Positions 22,501 to 35,415 of a stretch of 64,000 nucleotides of DNA are shown piece by piece (position 1 is the stretch's first letter; the number at the start of each line of letters is the position of its first letter). The stretch is from Rotaria sp. Silwood1 (Eukaryota > Rotifera > Eurotatoria > Philodinida > Philodinidae). The DNA is taken from NCBI GenBank assembly GCA_905250075.1, contig CAJNOP010000003.1, positions 1,004,395 to 1,068,394 on the forward strand, in the 5' to 3' direction. Made by a program: the position numbers and the translations under genes. Below the pieces are notes generated by a model that saw only the letters and a program-made list of their open reading frames with translations, made no database searches and had not been told where the DNA came from.

Positions 22501-25500
22501 TGACTTTTAATAAAGGTTAATTCTGACCTCTTTGCTTTCTCTGTATTTAACAAATACAGGAGCCAAAAGGCCAAGTGAAACAATTCCAAAAAACAAAGCC
22601 AATCGATGACGATAACTTGCTTGTTCCGGATGAAGTTTATCATACCAAATATTATTCATAGCTTCTATACTAGCTGGTTCTGCAATAAATAATTTATCTT
22701 GCGCGTCAGAAGCTATCTTTACATATAGTTAAGAAATTCATTTTTTTAATAAGAATTAGAAAAATACTATCAAACATACTTGAAGACAAGTAACATATCC
22801 GTAAAGTTCATTTTGTCGTAAAATTATTTCGCATGATTTATGAACATCATGATCATGACATTTATCTAGACAAGTAATGGCATATTTTTCAAAATATGTT
22901 GCATCCTTTATATAAGCCTTTTTTAAATCACCATAGGTTGCTACTGAATGATATTGTTTTAAAATTTTTGTTGCAATCAATGCTGGACAGATTCGATTTT
23001 TCATAAAAGATAAAAAAACTTTGGCCATCTCAATACGATTCATAAGAACAGCCCATAAAAATAAATCACGCATTATATATTTATAGTCTTTTTTTTCTTC
23101 TGGCTTCAGTAATAAATGTGTTTCGTTTATAGTATTTTCATTTTCATCTTGCTTTAATGTTCCAGAATCCTCTATTAATCCCCATTTTTTTTGATAATTG
23201 TGTTCGTCTTCTAGTGTGTCAAAATAAAGTTCATACATATAAGCACCAATAAGATGCTTCAGAAGCAAATTAAGTGATTCAACATCATTAATTATTCTGC
23301 TAGTATCATGCTTACTAATTTGAATAAATTTTTTTAAATGAGTTTTACCGATATCCTAGAAGAACGAGTCATATATTATCTGTAAAAATGAATAATTATT
23401 TTTTCTGGAATAAATTTCATACCATTAACTTATTATCATAAAGCTCTTTGATAAATCTGGCATATCGAGATTTTGTTTCTGAATGTCGTTTTTTTGAAAA
23501 GAATACATTAGCTGGATCAATTCCTAATTTAAGAAATTCATAGACAAAGTTTGGTAAATTTTCTTTCAAAGCTTTTATAAAATATTTATCTTTTCCCTAA
23601 AAAAAAAAGATATTAATAGTATAATAGATAAAAAATACTGAGATAAATATGAATACCAAAATATTATCTAATGAGTTTTGAAATATAAATTCTCTTGCAA
23701 CGGTAATACAATCCCATTTCATTGCTAAATCAAGTAGTCTTGTTTGTTCTGCAACTTGATCCTTTTTCATAATCTTAGAACGATCTGCTAGATCATCAGT
23801 TCTTTGTTTGCCAGAATTTAATTTTGCTAATCTTCTTCTACGCATTTCCAGTGTCTCATTAGTTTCTTGTTCTTTCATTTTTATGAATCTTTGACGTGCT
23901 TAAAAAAACGTCCGAAATCAAAGAAAACAAAAAGTTTATTAGAAATTTATTTACTTACAGCGACAAATACTGCGGAAAATTGTTTCTGATAAATCAGTGT
24001 CGGAATTTAAATTGAATACAGTTAAATGAAAACGAACAGCTGGTTGTAGACAATACATAACTTTAGTAACTATTTTATTAATATTTTCCTCTTGGTCTCC
24101 TTTTTTTTTCTGAAAAAAGGTTTCCTTCATGTCGTTTTTTAATTGATCACTATATTTGAGAAATATTCCTGCAAGTCTTGGAGAAAAAAAAAGATAAATA
24201 ATACGAAGAAAAGACGAATAATTGATTTGTAGATTTACTTTTTACTTTCAGAATTAATATGACTTTTATTAGAACCGCTCTTACTATTAAATATAGAAAT
24301 TTGAAATAAGAAAAAAAAAGAGCATAATCTGGGAATTGATATTACTCGACGTTCAATTGGGGTGATACAGCTGGATTTGTGTTGTTAGTTCTCATGTCCT
24401 GACATTGTTTTATGTCATCTTCATCATCCAGTTCTTCAATTTGACAGACGATATCTTGATTTTCAACATCATTATCAAGATCCTTCGTCCATAGTAACCA
24501 ACGAGTAAAAAAATCAGCAGCACGACCACTACCCTATTTATTTCAATATATTAATCAATAAGACACTATTATCCATTTCAAAATAGAATGTGCTCCACTG
24601 TTTTTTGAATAACTTGAGAACGCAAGCAGCTAGAAGTCTGCGGTTTTCGCCAATCGAAAGAGAAGACGAGGGCACGTATTTTTCTCCAATATTGCATACG
24701 ACGAAATCCTTTTAAAACTCATTATCTTTGAGAAACATGCAAAAGAATGCATGAAATTGTCCTGCCATCTAAATGGAATTTTGATTTCGACCTTCGATTT
24801 AGATAGAGGAACTTGAGATCTATAGTTCAAGATACAATGCACTTTCCTACTTTTCTTTACGTTTTCATCGAAATGTCCAGCTATTACGAGAAAAAGTGCA
24901 AAAATTTAGTAAAAAATCAGCAAAATTCTCTATGGTTTGCGCATGTAAATACATGATTCCATTTGCTCAACTTTAGAATGCAATAAGAGAACCATTTCCA
25001 TTGTATTTTGAACTATAGATCTCAAGTTCCTCTATCTAACTCGAAGGTCAAAATCAAAATTTCATTTAGATGGCAGGTCACTTTCATGCATTCTTTTGCA
25101 TGTTTCTCAAAGATAATGAGTTTTAAAAGGATTTCGTCGTATGCAATATTGGAGAAAAATACGTGCTCTCGTCTTCTCTTTCGATTGGCGAAAACCGCAG
25201 ATTTCTAGCTGCCTGCGTTCTCAAGTTATTCAAAAAACAGTGGAGCACATTCTATTTTGAAATGGATAATAGTTAATTAATTCGATTTTCTTACATCAAT
25301 AATAATAACAGGAATATTGGATCTTAAATCATAATATATATTTTCTATTGAATCTAGACCACCTTCAACCATAATAGTAACCACAGGTACTAGATATAAA
25401 AAAAACAAATCATCAATGATTTATTTCGTATTTATTTTAGCGTATCAATTGTAGCAGTCTTATCAAGATTTGATTTTAACAGCAGAACCTTGCAAATTTC

Positions 25501-28500
25501 AATTGCGAGCAACCGACTACACTGAGAACTGAACGACTGATGAACTATCTATTTCTTATTTCTTGTTCAACTATATTATACAAATATAAAATACATATAT
25601 AATTGGATCAATTATTAATAAATAATAATTATTTCCGAATGGTTCATTGACCTTGAGAAAAACGTTCTGCTAGTTTCATTTTTGCATTTTGATGTGATTT
25701 TTTTCCTATTATTCACTTTGCGTCTCTCTATTTTGTTGCTATGTGCTAAGCGATTGTTCGCTGTTATTTTATTGCAATTTTTTTCAGTTATTATTCTTTC
25801 CTTCTTCTGTTTTTTTATTACAATAACGTGATAGTTCACTATAAGTATATGTTGAGTTGCATATTATGCTTCGATAGACTATATCGTGTTTGGCGATGAA
25901 ACCTAAAACACTCGAGTTGATCTATGGCAAACGCTAAAGCTCGTTCTTAATTTTAACTTTTTTCTACTTGCTGCATGCAAGATGCAGTTCTTCCTTCAGA
26001 GAATTATTTAACTATGTCAAACATAAAAAAACCTTTACTTGTCAGTACCTTTAGAAAACATATTGTAGACACGCTTTGGAAGACTCCAGATTGTTGGCAG
26101 AGTTGATATAACTGACAACCAATTCCTTTGTTCATTGCTAAAGGATTCTTTTAGGCAAAAACACATCATAAACTTTAATGTCCGTACTGCAGAAAGGAGA
26201 AGTTAGAGTCTTTTTGTTTTTTTTCTTCTATATTTACTTCCATTTATATCATTATTATAAACTTAAAACCATTGGCATGTTGCTGTGTTGCGTATTCAAC
26301 ACCTGTTTGATAATTTTCAGAAAAATCGATGTACTCAGATGTTATACAGAAACAATTTATTACTCTCAAGGAGAACACTTTGGTAACTAATAATATGAAG
26401 GTACCAGGTCATTGCCTGATCTCAGCTGTCATAAGACTTGACATTGTTGCATTCTTTTCAAAAGAACATATAACAATGTATGTTCATGAAGCAATAGTGA
26501 GAAAAACTATTCAGATCCATCATGAACAATAGAACAAAAGTTGTGCTAGATCCGACGTATTCAAATGTTGTTTCCTATCAGATATTAAACTCATAATGGG
26601 TCAAAAGAACTCTTTTTTTCGCTCGCAGTTCTCCACCATATTGCGTTAGATCCAGTAGGAAATTTTTTAACAGGTATCAAAAACTATTTGGGTTGAGAAT
26701 TGTTTTTTGTTTCTATATATTGTTTGTTCTGTCAAGAAAAAAGTCAAAATACCGGATGCCCCTAAAAAACGCTTGCTTCTTTCTACTAGAAGAAATTTTG
26801 TGAAAGCTGCCAGAAATCAATGGAGCAACAATTCTTGAAATAGAGAGAAACACTCGCGCGAAATGATGACGAACATATATGAAAAATGTTCAGCTCTATC
26901 CTTCTTACCATAAATGGAGACGAAACAGTACTTTTTTTTTGCGTAAAATTAGACTTTAAGAAACACAAAGTAAAATTGAATTTCGATTATCTCCTGAATA
27001 TGAATCTTTTGTTTTGTTTTTTGACGTTGATCAAGTTTTGGATCATTGCGCATTCAATCAGCTAGTTTTCCATGTTTGGCGAGTACTTTTTTTATGCCTA
27101 CGAGATTCCGGTTACCCGATGCGCATGAATAATATACATCTTCTTGACTATTTTCTCTCTTTTATTACTAACTGGAAAAAGGAAATAAATGAAATAGTCA
27201 ACAAAAGAATTAAAATTTGAGACTACATTGTACTAATGACATTGACTGCTCAACCAACGATCACGAATAGCCTTGAAAATAAAAAAAATAACACACACTA
27301 CTAAAAATACGGCTGAAGTCAAAAATGTTTGATTTCTTTACATGGACCATGTTTCAAATAAACTCGATCAGCTATCTCCAACTGAAGTCGAAAAATGTTT
27401 CACTTATCTTGATATGCGATTGTGACACGGTCATACACTAAAAATTAGGTAACTACAAATAGATCGAATGCAAAGACAAAATATCTTTAAAAAATCGGAC
27501 CTGCTTTTTTTAGATAGAAATGTCTCGAAAATTGTTTTTTTTTAAGGTCAGAATACTATCAAAAGAAGTCAGTTTTTTTGCATATCTATAGCGAATATTG
27601 TAAGATATATAGATCAATTGAAAAACAAAAAAACCAATAAAATTTTCCTTTAGACGTTCGGAAAGAAGGTAGGATGGGAAGGGGGATACTCCTAAAGTTC
27701 ATAGTAATAATATGAATTGAAATAAATATAGACAAAACCGAACGTTACATGTTATCTTATGACGTTAGAAAACTGCCAAATATTTTTGATATGGCAATCC
27801 AAGAATAATAATATTCACGGCATAGTTATAAACTTTGTCTTTAAGAATGAAAACTTTTAAGTGTCATTTTTCAAATAAAAAGCTATTAGATTAAACTCGA
27901 TTAATAATAGCATCGTAGCTATGTAAAATGTGATCATAACCTTTAGACGAATCGTCTATGTAAAACTTCTTAGAAAAAGATATACATACCGAAAAAATCA
28001 TGTTCATTGTTTATTTTTGCCATATGAGTGACTAGATGTGTTCGATAATGTTGTGTATCATAGTTGCGAGTAGTACCATCATCTAACATAAGATAATGAC
28101 TATGATGCATTTCAAGATCCCATTCACCAGAACGACGTTGTTTTAATCTATTATTGGGAGTAACATCCAATGTATGAGTAGTTATCTGTAAAATTAATCT
28201 TAACTATATTACTTAATATTTTTTGTGTTTAAATAAAACCTGCTGTGTTTCTTCATCCATTGGAAGCGTTATTTTGTCTACATCCATTATACAACCCCAT
28301 TTACAAATACCAATAGCAGTGATGGGATTTTCATTGAATCTTGATAATTCAAATTGATGAATTGCTTCTCCAACCAGTCGTACTATACCAGTAGCATATC
28401 CATTTGTAACTAGCCATGCATCTAAAAAGCATCATAATAATCATCTGTGATAATGAAAGAATTGTTTCATTACGTACCTGATTTGTTAACTAGATCAATA

Positions 28501-29090
28501 AGACCATTTATAAAATTTGTTTCAAGTTGATCAGTCATTTTAAAATGTTTTGCACCACCAACAACTGACACAATAAATGAAGGTTCTGGAAGTTTCCAAG
28601 CATGGAGAAGAATTTTTTCAGCTTTTTCTTTCGGTGTATCCAAAGCTAATCGAACAAACTAAATCAATAAAAATGAAAAGCTGATAGAGAATAAATAAAT
28701 ATCTTATTATACCTGTGCACCATTCGGAAGTTGACCGTGTTCAGCATTAATTTCTTCTCGAGTATTTAATTCCATGGTCCATCGTGAATTTCCTATTTGG
28801 TTTTTATCTGAATGTTCGTCCTGAGGGCGTCTACATTCACAATTATCTTCGTGTCCATTACTAAAACAAAACGAATGTATTATTGAAATGTTCATTACAA
28901 TATATACTCCTTCCGTTGTGATGGAGCAAATGAATAACAAGTTCGAGAACGAATATTCAATTGATCAATCATATCATCCGGAGAATGTTCTCGTCTAGAC
29001 TAAATTAAATAAAGAAAATTTATTTTAGAGTTTAACTAAATCATAATTCATTTATACTTGACGATATTTAGGTGAACGAGATCTACTCAT
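19525..29090 (-). CDS. TRPM-family cation channel, copy B
   Basis: This is a paralogue of TRPM-A with the same domain order and closely matching exon structure. It starts at ATG 29090 (MSRSRSPKYRQ) and stops at TAA 19525-19527. The SLOG region shows SVVGGAKHFKM, WLVTNGYATGIVRLVG, HSHYLMLDDGT, VVTIMVEGG and GSGRAADF. The helical repeats show MRDLFLWAVLMNRIEMAKVF and NELYGYVTCLQ. The pore loop reads YPVYYFLYGDFG, with Asp where copy A has Glu. After S6 come VYEDTRNIWHSQQYLFTREY and a C-terminal coiled coil (LKQVQNDLNKLKVLVEGLN), then the stop, again without an enzymatic tail. It has a 709-bp foldback in one SLOG intron and 2.6 kb of extra sequence in another. It is paired head to head with FN3-2. 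Confidence 0.88.
20426..20701 (-). repeat. Gene-conversion tract in TRPM-B (identical to 7101-7376)
   Basis: This is the partner of the identical 276-bp block in TRPM-A. It covers the end of the S4-S5 exon, a whole intron and most of the S5/pore-entrance exon. The exons on either side differ between the genes at many silent and replacement sites. The donor cannot be identified from this window. Confidence 0.85.
24565..25273. mobile_element. 709-bp foldback element in a TRPM-B intron
   Basis: Two inverted arms of 275 bp each (24565-24839 and 24999-25273) flank a 159-bp spacer. The arms differ at only a small number of positions by eye. Both arms contain the same open frame of about 66 codons read outward-in, but this follows from the symmetry and is not evidence for a protein. 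The ends read ACTATTATCC. The matching TRPM-A intron is about 65 bp and lacks the insert. I could not fix a target-site duplication, so the superfamily is open. Confidence 0.8.
25400..27985. other. Very large TRPM-B intron (about 2.6 kb)
   Basis: This lies at the same SLOG-domain intron position as the 0.8-kb intron of TRPM-A. The extra sequence probably holds decayed insertions. I see a pair of loosely matching direct repeats around GCTGAAGTC(G)AAAAATGTTT at 27313 and 27382, but no terminal repeats, target duplication or recognisable protein. No nested gene is supported. Confidence 0.4.
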
Positions 29091-29466
29091 TGTTTATAAC
29101 GAAAAACTTTTTCAATGAATTCTTATTTGATAAAGTTAAAATATGATCTTCTACACGTTGTTGCTTCACTTTGTTTGAATTTCTTTCTTTGAGATTTATT
29201 TGCAAGAAACATTGTACACAATCATGTTACTAAGCAGACAAGAGGAAAGAAAAATAAACGTCGGTGAAAAAGAAAAGAAAAACGTTCTATTTATTTTTTT
29301 GCATTTTCAATTTGGATAGACTGCCTATAAAAAAGAAAAAACAGATTATTTTACTCGACTAAAAATCGAAGAAAAATAAAAAAAACTTCACGTTGAGCTT
29401 ACATTAAAATACCTACTGCAATTACTTTTCAAGTTTATAGTTCATCTGAACTAAAATAAGTCGATA
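29091..29466. promoter_or_regulatory. Divergent promoter region, TRPM-B / FN3-2
   Basis: Here 376 bp separates the two start codons. There is no obvious sequence similarity to the TRPM-A / FN3-1 spacer by eye, so the layout has been kept while the sequence has drifted. Confidence 0.45.
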
Positions 29467-31746
29467 ATGAGTAATAAAGAACTCACAGAACAAATACGGT
29501 ATGAGTTGTTTCTATTATTAACGGACTGATCGTAAAACTTCTTTTTATGTTATAGTGCATTTTATGAACCAATAGATGAAAATGTAAGATGTTCACAATA
29601 GTTTTGATAAATATTTTCCATTTGAATATAGGAAAACGAAGACCTATGGAAGAGTTTGCGCATTGATTTTCATGGTGAGGCCGCGGAGTTTCCAGATAAT
29701 AAAATTTATGCAACTATCAACATCGAACCTGAATCAGCTCGACGACTTATTTCAAAATTTTCCGTAAATATTTTGTATATAAAAACAAGAATAACGAATA
29801 AGATCATGAAAAATATATAATTACTATGTTTATTTTCTTTGACAATAGTTATTCGTTAATACTCATAAGCGAGGTGAATTCGATAGTTCTTATCAGTATA
29901 TATCAGCAGCAGGTTTCGATGTGATAAAACAACAGAAGCACATAGATATTAAAATTGAAGCAATACCTCTCAATGAAAATTGGAACACAATCAGAAAAGA
30001 ATCTGAGTCTTGTGTATGTCTTATTTAATTTAAAAAATAAATCTGATATTTATTTATTTTCAGCGTTTTTCCTTTACTGATCAAATTTTGACTTTAAGTC
30101 CAGTTATACGTTTTGATTACATAGACGAATATTCAACATTTAATGTACTTATTAAATGGTATCATATTGGCGATCATTATGCTCAAAAATATGTAGTCTG
30201 TTTAGACGAAAAAGAAGTTCACTATGTAAATTTATTTATTAAATTTTTTTTTGTATTCTACAATATATTGCAAGGACAGCTTTTCTCAGTAAGTTCCTAT
30301 CAGCGGAAGGATCAACCGATGTTTAGATTGGAGACGGTGGTTGAGATTAGTGTTACTGTTTTCCTATTCAATAGCAGGACTAGTTGAAAGTTTTTGAAGA
30401 TATCTTTAAAATTTTCTATTGTATGAACTTATTTGAGAAAAAAACTCAACAGTAAAGAATAACTTGATAAAATAGCAGACTAAAAATATTCTAGAAAAAT
30501 TATTTTAGAGATCTCAAAAATTTTTAAAACTCTACTGCATATCATTATTACTTCGATAGTAGTAGCTCAGTCGAATTACTCTATTTGCGCTGATTTCGAT
30601 ATTGCTGAATGAATTGATAACCGAAAACAAGTCCAGATCAAACTATAATGGGCTCTACATATAACATTTCATTATAATTAATTAGTTCATTACCGAACCG
30701 ATTGATCATCATCTCAGTGTATAAGCAACATAGAGTGTGGGTCTGGTTTTTCTTCGAATCTACACTCATAGCCTTGACCAGGAAAGATATTTAATTGAAT
30801 TGGTAACCAGCTGAGATAATGAACAATTGATTTTACAATGAATTAATTAATTGTAATAAAACCCTACATACATAAAATTGATAATATTTTGATTCATACT
30901 TATTTTTATTTATCATTTATTTCGTGAAAATGAAAATTACCGCTCAATCAATTGGCTTGCATTCTTAACTGAAAGAACTTCGGATTTCTTGCTTTAGTTT
31001 CATTATTTTAATTGTGAGATAAAATATCGCCTGTCAGACACTAGCTTTTGGTTCAAAGGCGATTTGAGCAATGTGACATGATTTGAAATTAAAATAAAAT
31101 AATGATTAGAAGTACATATAGTTAAATACATAAAAATAAATAGCTATTGCATAAACATATCTTACTAAACATATAAAAATAAGATGAAAAGTTTCGAAAA
31201 TGTCAATATTTCATATTGTTTTCATTCTCATTTCCGTAAGAAAAAGTGTTTCTGCAAAAAACGGATATTATTCTATTATATATCCTATAGATAGATCAAT
31301 TACCAGTAAATAAGGAAATACAAATTTGTATACATCGTATGAAACCTGATAAAAGCCATACTGTTCAAATTATAGCAAAACTTAAAAGTAGGGTACTAGT
31401 TTTTCTTATTATTCTAATAGTATCTTTCTGTTGCTTATGTTAAAGATGGAAAAGAAACAAATCGATCAGATCTTATCAATTTTAAGGTGCCTTGTCAAGA
31501 AGATCAAGAAACCTATGAAGTTATAACTGTAACCAATGAACCAGTTCCATTGCATTTACTAGGTTTGTCTTCATCTATTTATTTTTCATTCATTAATTAG
31601 TAATAATCTTATTGTCAGGCTTTATTGTAAGACATGACGATACAAAAGAAAAACAATCGACATCTAAATATGATCGATTTAAACAACGTGCGTTAGAGCT
31701 TCATCGAAGACTTCGACTTCAAATAGAAAAAAGCGGAAAATATTAG
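29467..31746 (+). CDS. Two-domain fibronectin-III-like protein 2 (FN3-2)
   Basis: Eight exons are inferred: 29467-29498, 29556-29583, 29632-29763, 29849-30013, 30064-30225, 31291-31387, 31446-31562 and 31619-31746. They give 286 residues in one frame. Exons 1, 3 and 5 have exactly the lengths of those in FN3-1 (32, 132 and 162). The domains align with FN3-1: ISAAGFDV...IDIKIEA in the first, LIKWYHIGDHYAQKYVVCL then HTVQIIAKLK and RSDLINFKVP in the second. The acidic, Cys-rich tail of FN3-1 is absent; instead a basic tail (HRRLRLQIEKSGKY) ends the protein. Intron 5 is 1065 bp, against 54 bp in FN3-1, because of inserted sequence. No signal peptide or membrane helix is seen. Confidence 0.75.
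30668..30861. mobile_element. Small foldback repeat in FN3-2 intron 5
   Basis: Arms at 30677-30717 and 30812-30852 are inverted copies matching at 32 of 41 positions, and the match continues outward for about 9 bp more. It lies inside the 1-kb insertion that enlarges this intron. It is probably an old MITE; no target duplication was found. Confidence 0.45.
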
Positions 31747-32353
31747 CAAAACATAAACAACGTCTTTTCTTATTTTGTTCTTTTTTCATCATATAAAACT
31801 TCTCTTGTAATAGAATATCGTTTTCCATAAAAATCATCCTTGTTTGTTCATAGAAAATCAACATACTTGGCAACATTCGGAATAAATGTTCATGAAAAAT
31901 TATATGTTGAAAACTGAAAGAACTATATACTTTACTAGACAATTGATAAACTGAGCAATTATCTGTGCTAAATAGGAATTTTTTCAGTCATCAACACATT
32001 CACCTTTAATATAGTCAGGAGAGATTGAAGTAACAGTAGTAAGTGTGCCGCTCCTAGTCATGAATTGTTCTATCATCCTCCATTAATGTTATTTTTACTG
32101 TGTTTGTATGTAGTGAAATCCAAAACGTTCAGAATTAATGCCGCAGCGGTTTCATAAAAACATCATATCTTTTTATTATTTCTCCCGTAGCTTACGTCAA
32201 TTAAAGCTGCGGCTATCTAAGAGTAGATACCACTTGCATAATCGGATCACTTTTGTAAGTACATTTTAAAACAATATAATGGGGTTTATTTTATACAAGA
32301 CCTATTCAAACAGTGTATGGTTTTGAACTATCAATTTGTCTTGTACCTTGAAA

Positions 32354-33724
32354 CATGGGTGGCGCACCAGCAAGCAACGAGTTAGCAATTGCTTCCCCTA
32401 AAAAGAATTTGGGGAACCAATAAAAATTTATTGCTTTCTCTAATTGTTTATGTTTCATCCGTATGTTATTTCTCCATGTTTTCTGAACTTTTGATTATCA
32501 AGTAACTTTAATTTGTACTTGTTTCTGCTTTCGTCCATAATCACCGTATAAGAACGTACTCATAAAGAGATCAACTAGCTGCTAACATAAATAGTTAAGT
32601 AAACAGTTTCCATGAGAAGACCGCAATATTTTCAATTGATTCTTACGTTTATAGTTCCATCAAGAAGAAATAGCTGTTAAAATGGCAGACAGTCTTTCAC
32701 ATGAGTATCAACTCGAAAACTAAATGACTGGTGAGCGGAAGATAATAACAAAAAAAAGTTGAGTTTTGCTAACTCGTTCTGAATACATCTGTTCTCAACA
32801 AAAACGTTACACTACGCTCAAACTCTGGTCTTTCTCCTGAAAAATCGATTCTAGGACCAAGTACATTCAAATCGTCTGAAATTTTCAGACCATGTTGAGA
32901 CTGACGTGGAGACACTATGGTAAAATTGTCAGCCCTGTATCATGATGTTTGATAGAGATATATACCAAACAGCGACAAAAAAAAGCTCATTTTGTAATCC
33001 ATTTTTCTCTGTCCGTGCTCCTTCAACACATTAAAATTCTTTTTGTTTGAAAGAGTATGTCAGGATATAGGGCACTACAGTCCTATTTTTTTAAATTCTT
33101 ACTTTTTAAGCGAAGAAAAGGGATGACAAGTTCAATAATTCAGAAAACCCTCTAAAAATGGGCACCAATTTACATAATTGTTTGCATATATAATAAAAAA
33201 CAAAGCTTAATTGAAAAAGGACTCTGTGGTGCCCTAAATTTTGACGTTCTCTTTCAAACAAAAAGAAAATTAAAAATATTGAATGAGTCTGGACAGGGAA
33301 ATTTGGGTTGCGCGTGTGCAAAAGTATAGTCTGAGAAAAAACGAAAAATATTTTCCATTTTTTCTGGAAAAAGTCTGTTCCTGTTTTTTAAGAAGTGGAT
33401 GATAAAATTTATCAAAAGTTTTGTCCCAAAACCGGATGTCGATTTAAAAACCATTTTGTTTCCGAAAGAGCAGAACGCGAGCTATTCCTCCATGCATTTA
33501 TCCTAGTTTTCATTTTTTTTGATAAAAATTGACTTTTTCTGAGGGGAAAGGCCTTAATATGCTCTCAAATAAATGAATACGCAGACTTCTAATACTATGT
33601 CTTTGAGAAATTAATTTCTAAAAATACTTTTACTGCCGAGCTTTGAATTATGGCTCGGAGAAGGATATAGTCTCATTCTAGAGCTTATTGCTTCCCCTAA
33701 AAAATTGAGCTTGCGCCGCCCATG
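32354..33724. mobile_element. Non-autonomous hAT-like DNA transposon, 1371 bp
   Basis: The ends are short imperfect inverted repeats, CATGGGTGGCGCA on the left and the complement of CATGGGCGGCGCA on the right. They are flanked by a perfect 8-bp direct duplication, CCTTGAAA (32346-32353 and 33725-33732). An 8-bp target duplication with CA-starting, GGCGGCGC-type ends is characteristic of the hAT superfamily. A subterminal TTGCTTCCCCTAAAAA block occurs near each end in direct orientation. Interior frames are all under 75 codons and show no transposase motif, so the copy depends on a partner elsewhere. The intact duplication suggests a fairly recent insertion. Confidence 0.85.
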
Positions 33725-33869
33725 CCTTGAAATAATATTTATTATTTTAATTTTTGATCGAAGGCCATAATGCATATACGTTATTCAGTGTTTTTTATAT
33801 ATCCTATGTATGCAAAGATGTCATCATATGCATATGCTGGATGAACACCAGCTACGAGTCAGGACATAC

Positions 33870-34110
33870 ATCAAAACAGATATCCAACTGAGTAATCACA
33901 TACAGGTATTCAATAGGATATTTATCTCCCTACACCAAATTCACGCAAAATCGTCAAGTCTATAGATATATGAATGTCGAGCTAGGTATCCATCTCATTA
34001 TACTTTATTCATTCAAAATCCTTAATTTGACAGCATATGAGTGCCATACATTGATTAAATGAATATCCAAGTGGGTATGTTTTGAGTCTCGATACTCGAC
34101 TTATGGATAT
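33870..34110. repeat. Possible diverged tandem repeat, unit about 95-100 bp
   Basis: Two adjacent segments, near 33917 and 33988, share interspersed blocks: TATxATCTC, TAxAC, ATTCA, CAAAATC and a following ATATGAxTG. A partial third unit may follow at about 34070. Identity is low, roughly two thirds in the best 40 bases. Confidence 0.3.
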
Positions 34111-35415
34111 TATAAGATTCTTTTACCAAATCGAAAAACTAAGCAAGGTCAACAGCACATAATATGTTCATTATTGCATCTATTATCAGTACAGAATCAG
34201 TATTAACAATAGGAGCAGCAAACTTTCACTTCTTCAATCTTACAAAATCTTTTTCTAAAGCATTGCGAACTCGAGTTATACATCTTTGTTGAATTATCTA
34301 TTGTTGTTGCCAACTAAGGTTTGTCTTTACACATTGACTCAGGGGTATATAAATTTCATTTCCTCTTCCACTGTGCAAAACCTCAGTCATCAATGAACAC
34401 TTCATTTTAGACGAATGTTACATGAAGCTATTGCCTTTTGAACGAGTAAATCCTTGTTTCCTGAATCTTGTACATTATCATCGCCTTGAGTATACTATAT
34501 TAGTTCATCGTTCGTGTTTCATTTGATTAGTAGAAGGCATACATATCAAACCACGTTTCACAATTCCCGTTGATAAATATGCGTAGAATCTACCGCAGCA
34601 ACAAATTTTGTTAATAATGTGTTCACCTATTCTCGAGAATGATTTTGAATAATATTATTTCATTGAAATATTTGTGATCCGATGTATATTGGTACAAACA
34701 CTTCTGATATTTTCTTTATAGTTTCATGAAATATTTGCGATGTTTTGAGTGTATTATGCCACACAAAGTACTTACAAAAGCTTACATGATTTCATGAAAC
34801 GTTATTGTAAAAAATATGAGCACATTTTGTCTTGACGAGTAAGTTGTTCATACTATTCCTTATATCTAACGCTCGAAAAATCAGTAAGAAAGTTTACATG
34901 AATACTTTTTTCACATCTTCGAACTGAACAGGTAACGATGTCGTTTTTTTGAAGTTCAATGTTGCAGGTAATAAACTGGATATAGCTCTGTTTATTTCAA
35001 CCCACGTCTCTTGTACGTTAATAATCCATGCGGAAACATCGGACGAAATGTAATTCAAACATAAATTATCATGAAGTCGTAAAACTATATGATAATCATC
35101 GGAAATACGACGTGATATTTCCCTTCTTCGTGTAACAGGTTTTTTCAATTTTTTTAAAAGTGTTTATTGCCTCCTCTAAAGAAGCTTGTATTGCACCCGA
35201 TACAAGCTCCAATGAAAATTATGTACATTTAATAGTTTGTCATAATTTCATCTATCAGTTGAGTTGAAATGACGTGACAGTGAAGTAAAAGTATATTTAA
35301 GTACGAGCTACGTTTCCTTACCATAACATTTATAGACAAATATAAGTATTATTGCATCAATACATGAATATAACTATATACACATATATAAATGCAACGA
35401 AGATTTTCACAAACA

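Noticed and set aside
24630-24842. Open frame of about 70 codons and its near copy at 25008-25208
   Set aside because: They are the two arms of the 709-bp inverted repeat read in opposite directions. The similarity follows from the foldback symmetry, not from a duplicated gene.
34894-35148. Minus-strand frame of 84 codons
   Set aside because: No recognisable domain, no neighbouring exons and no start context. It could be chance.
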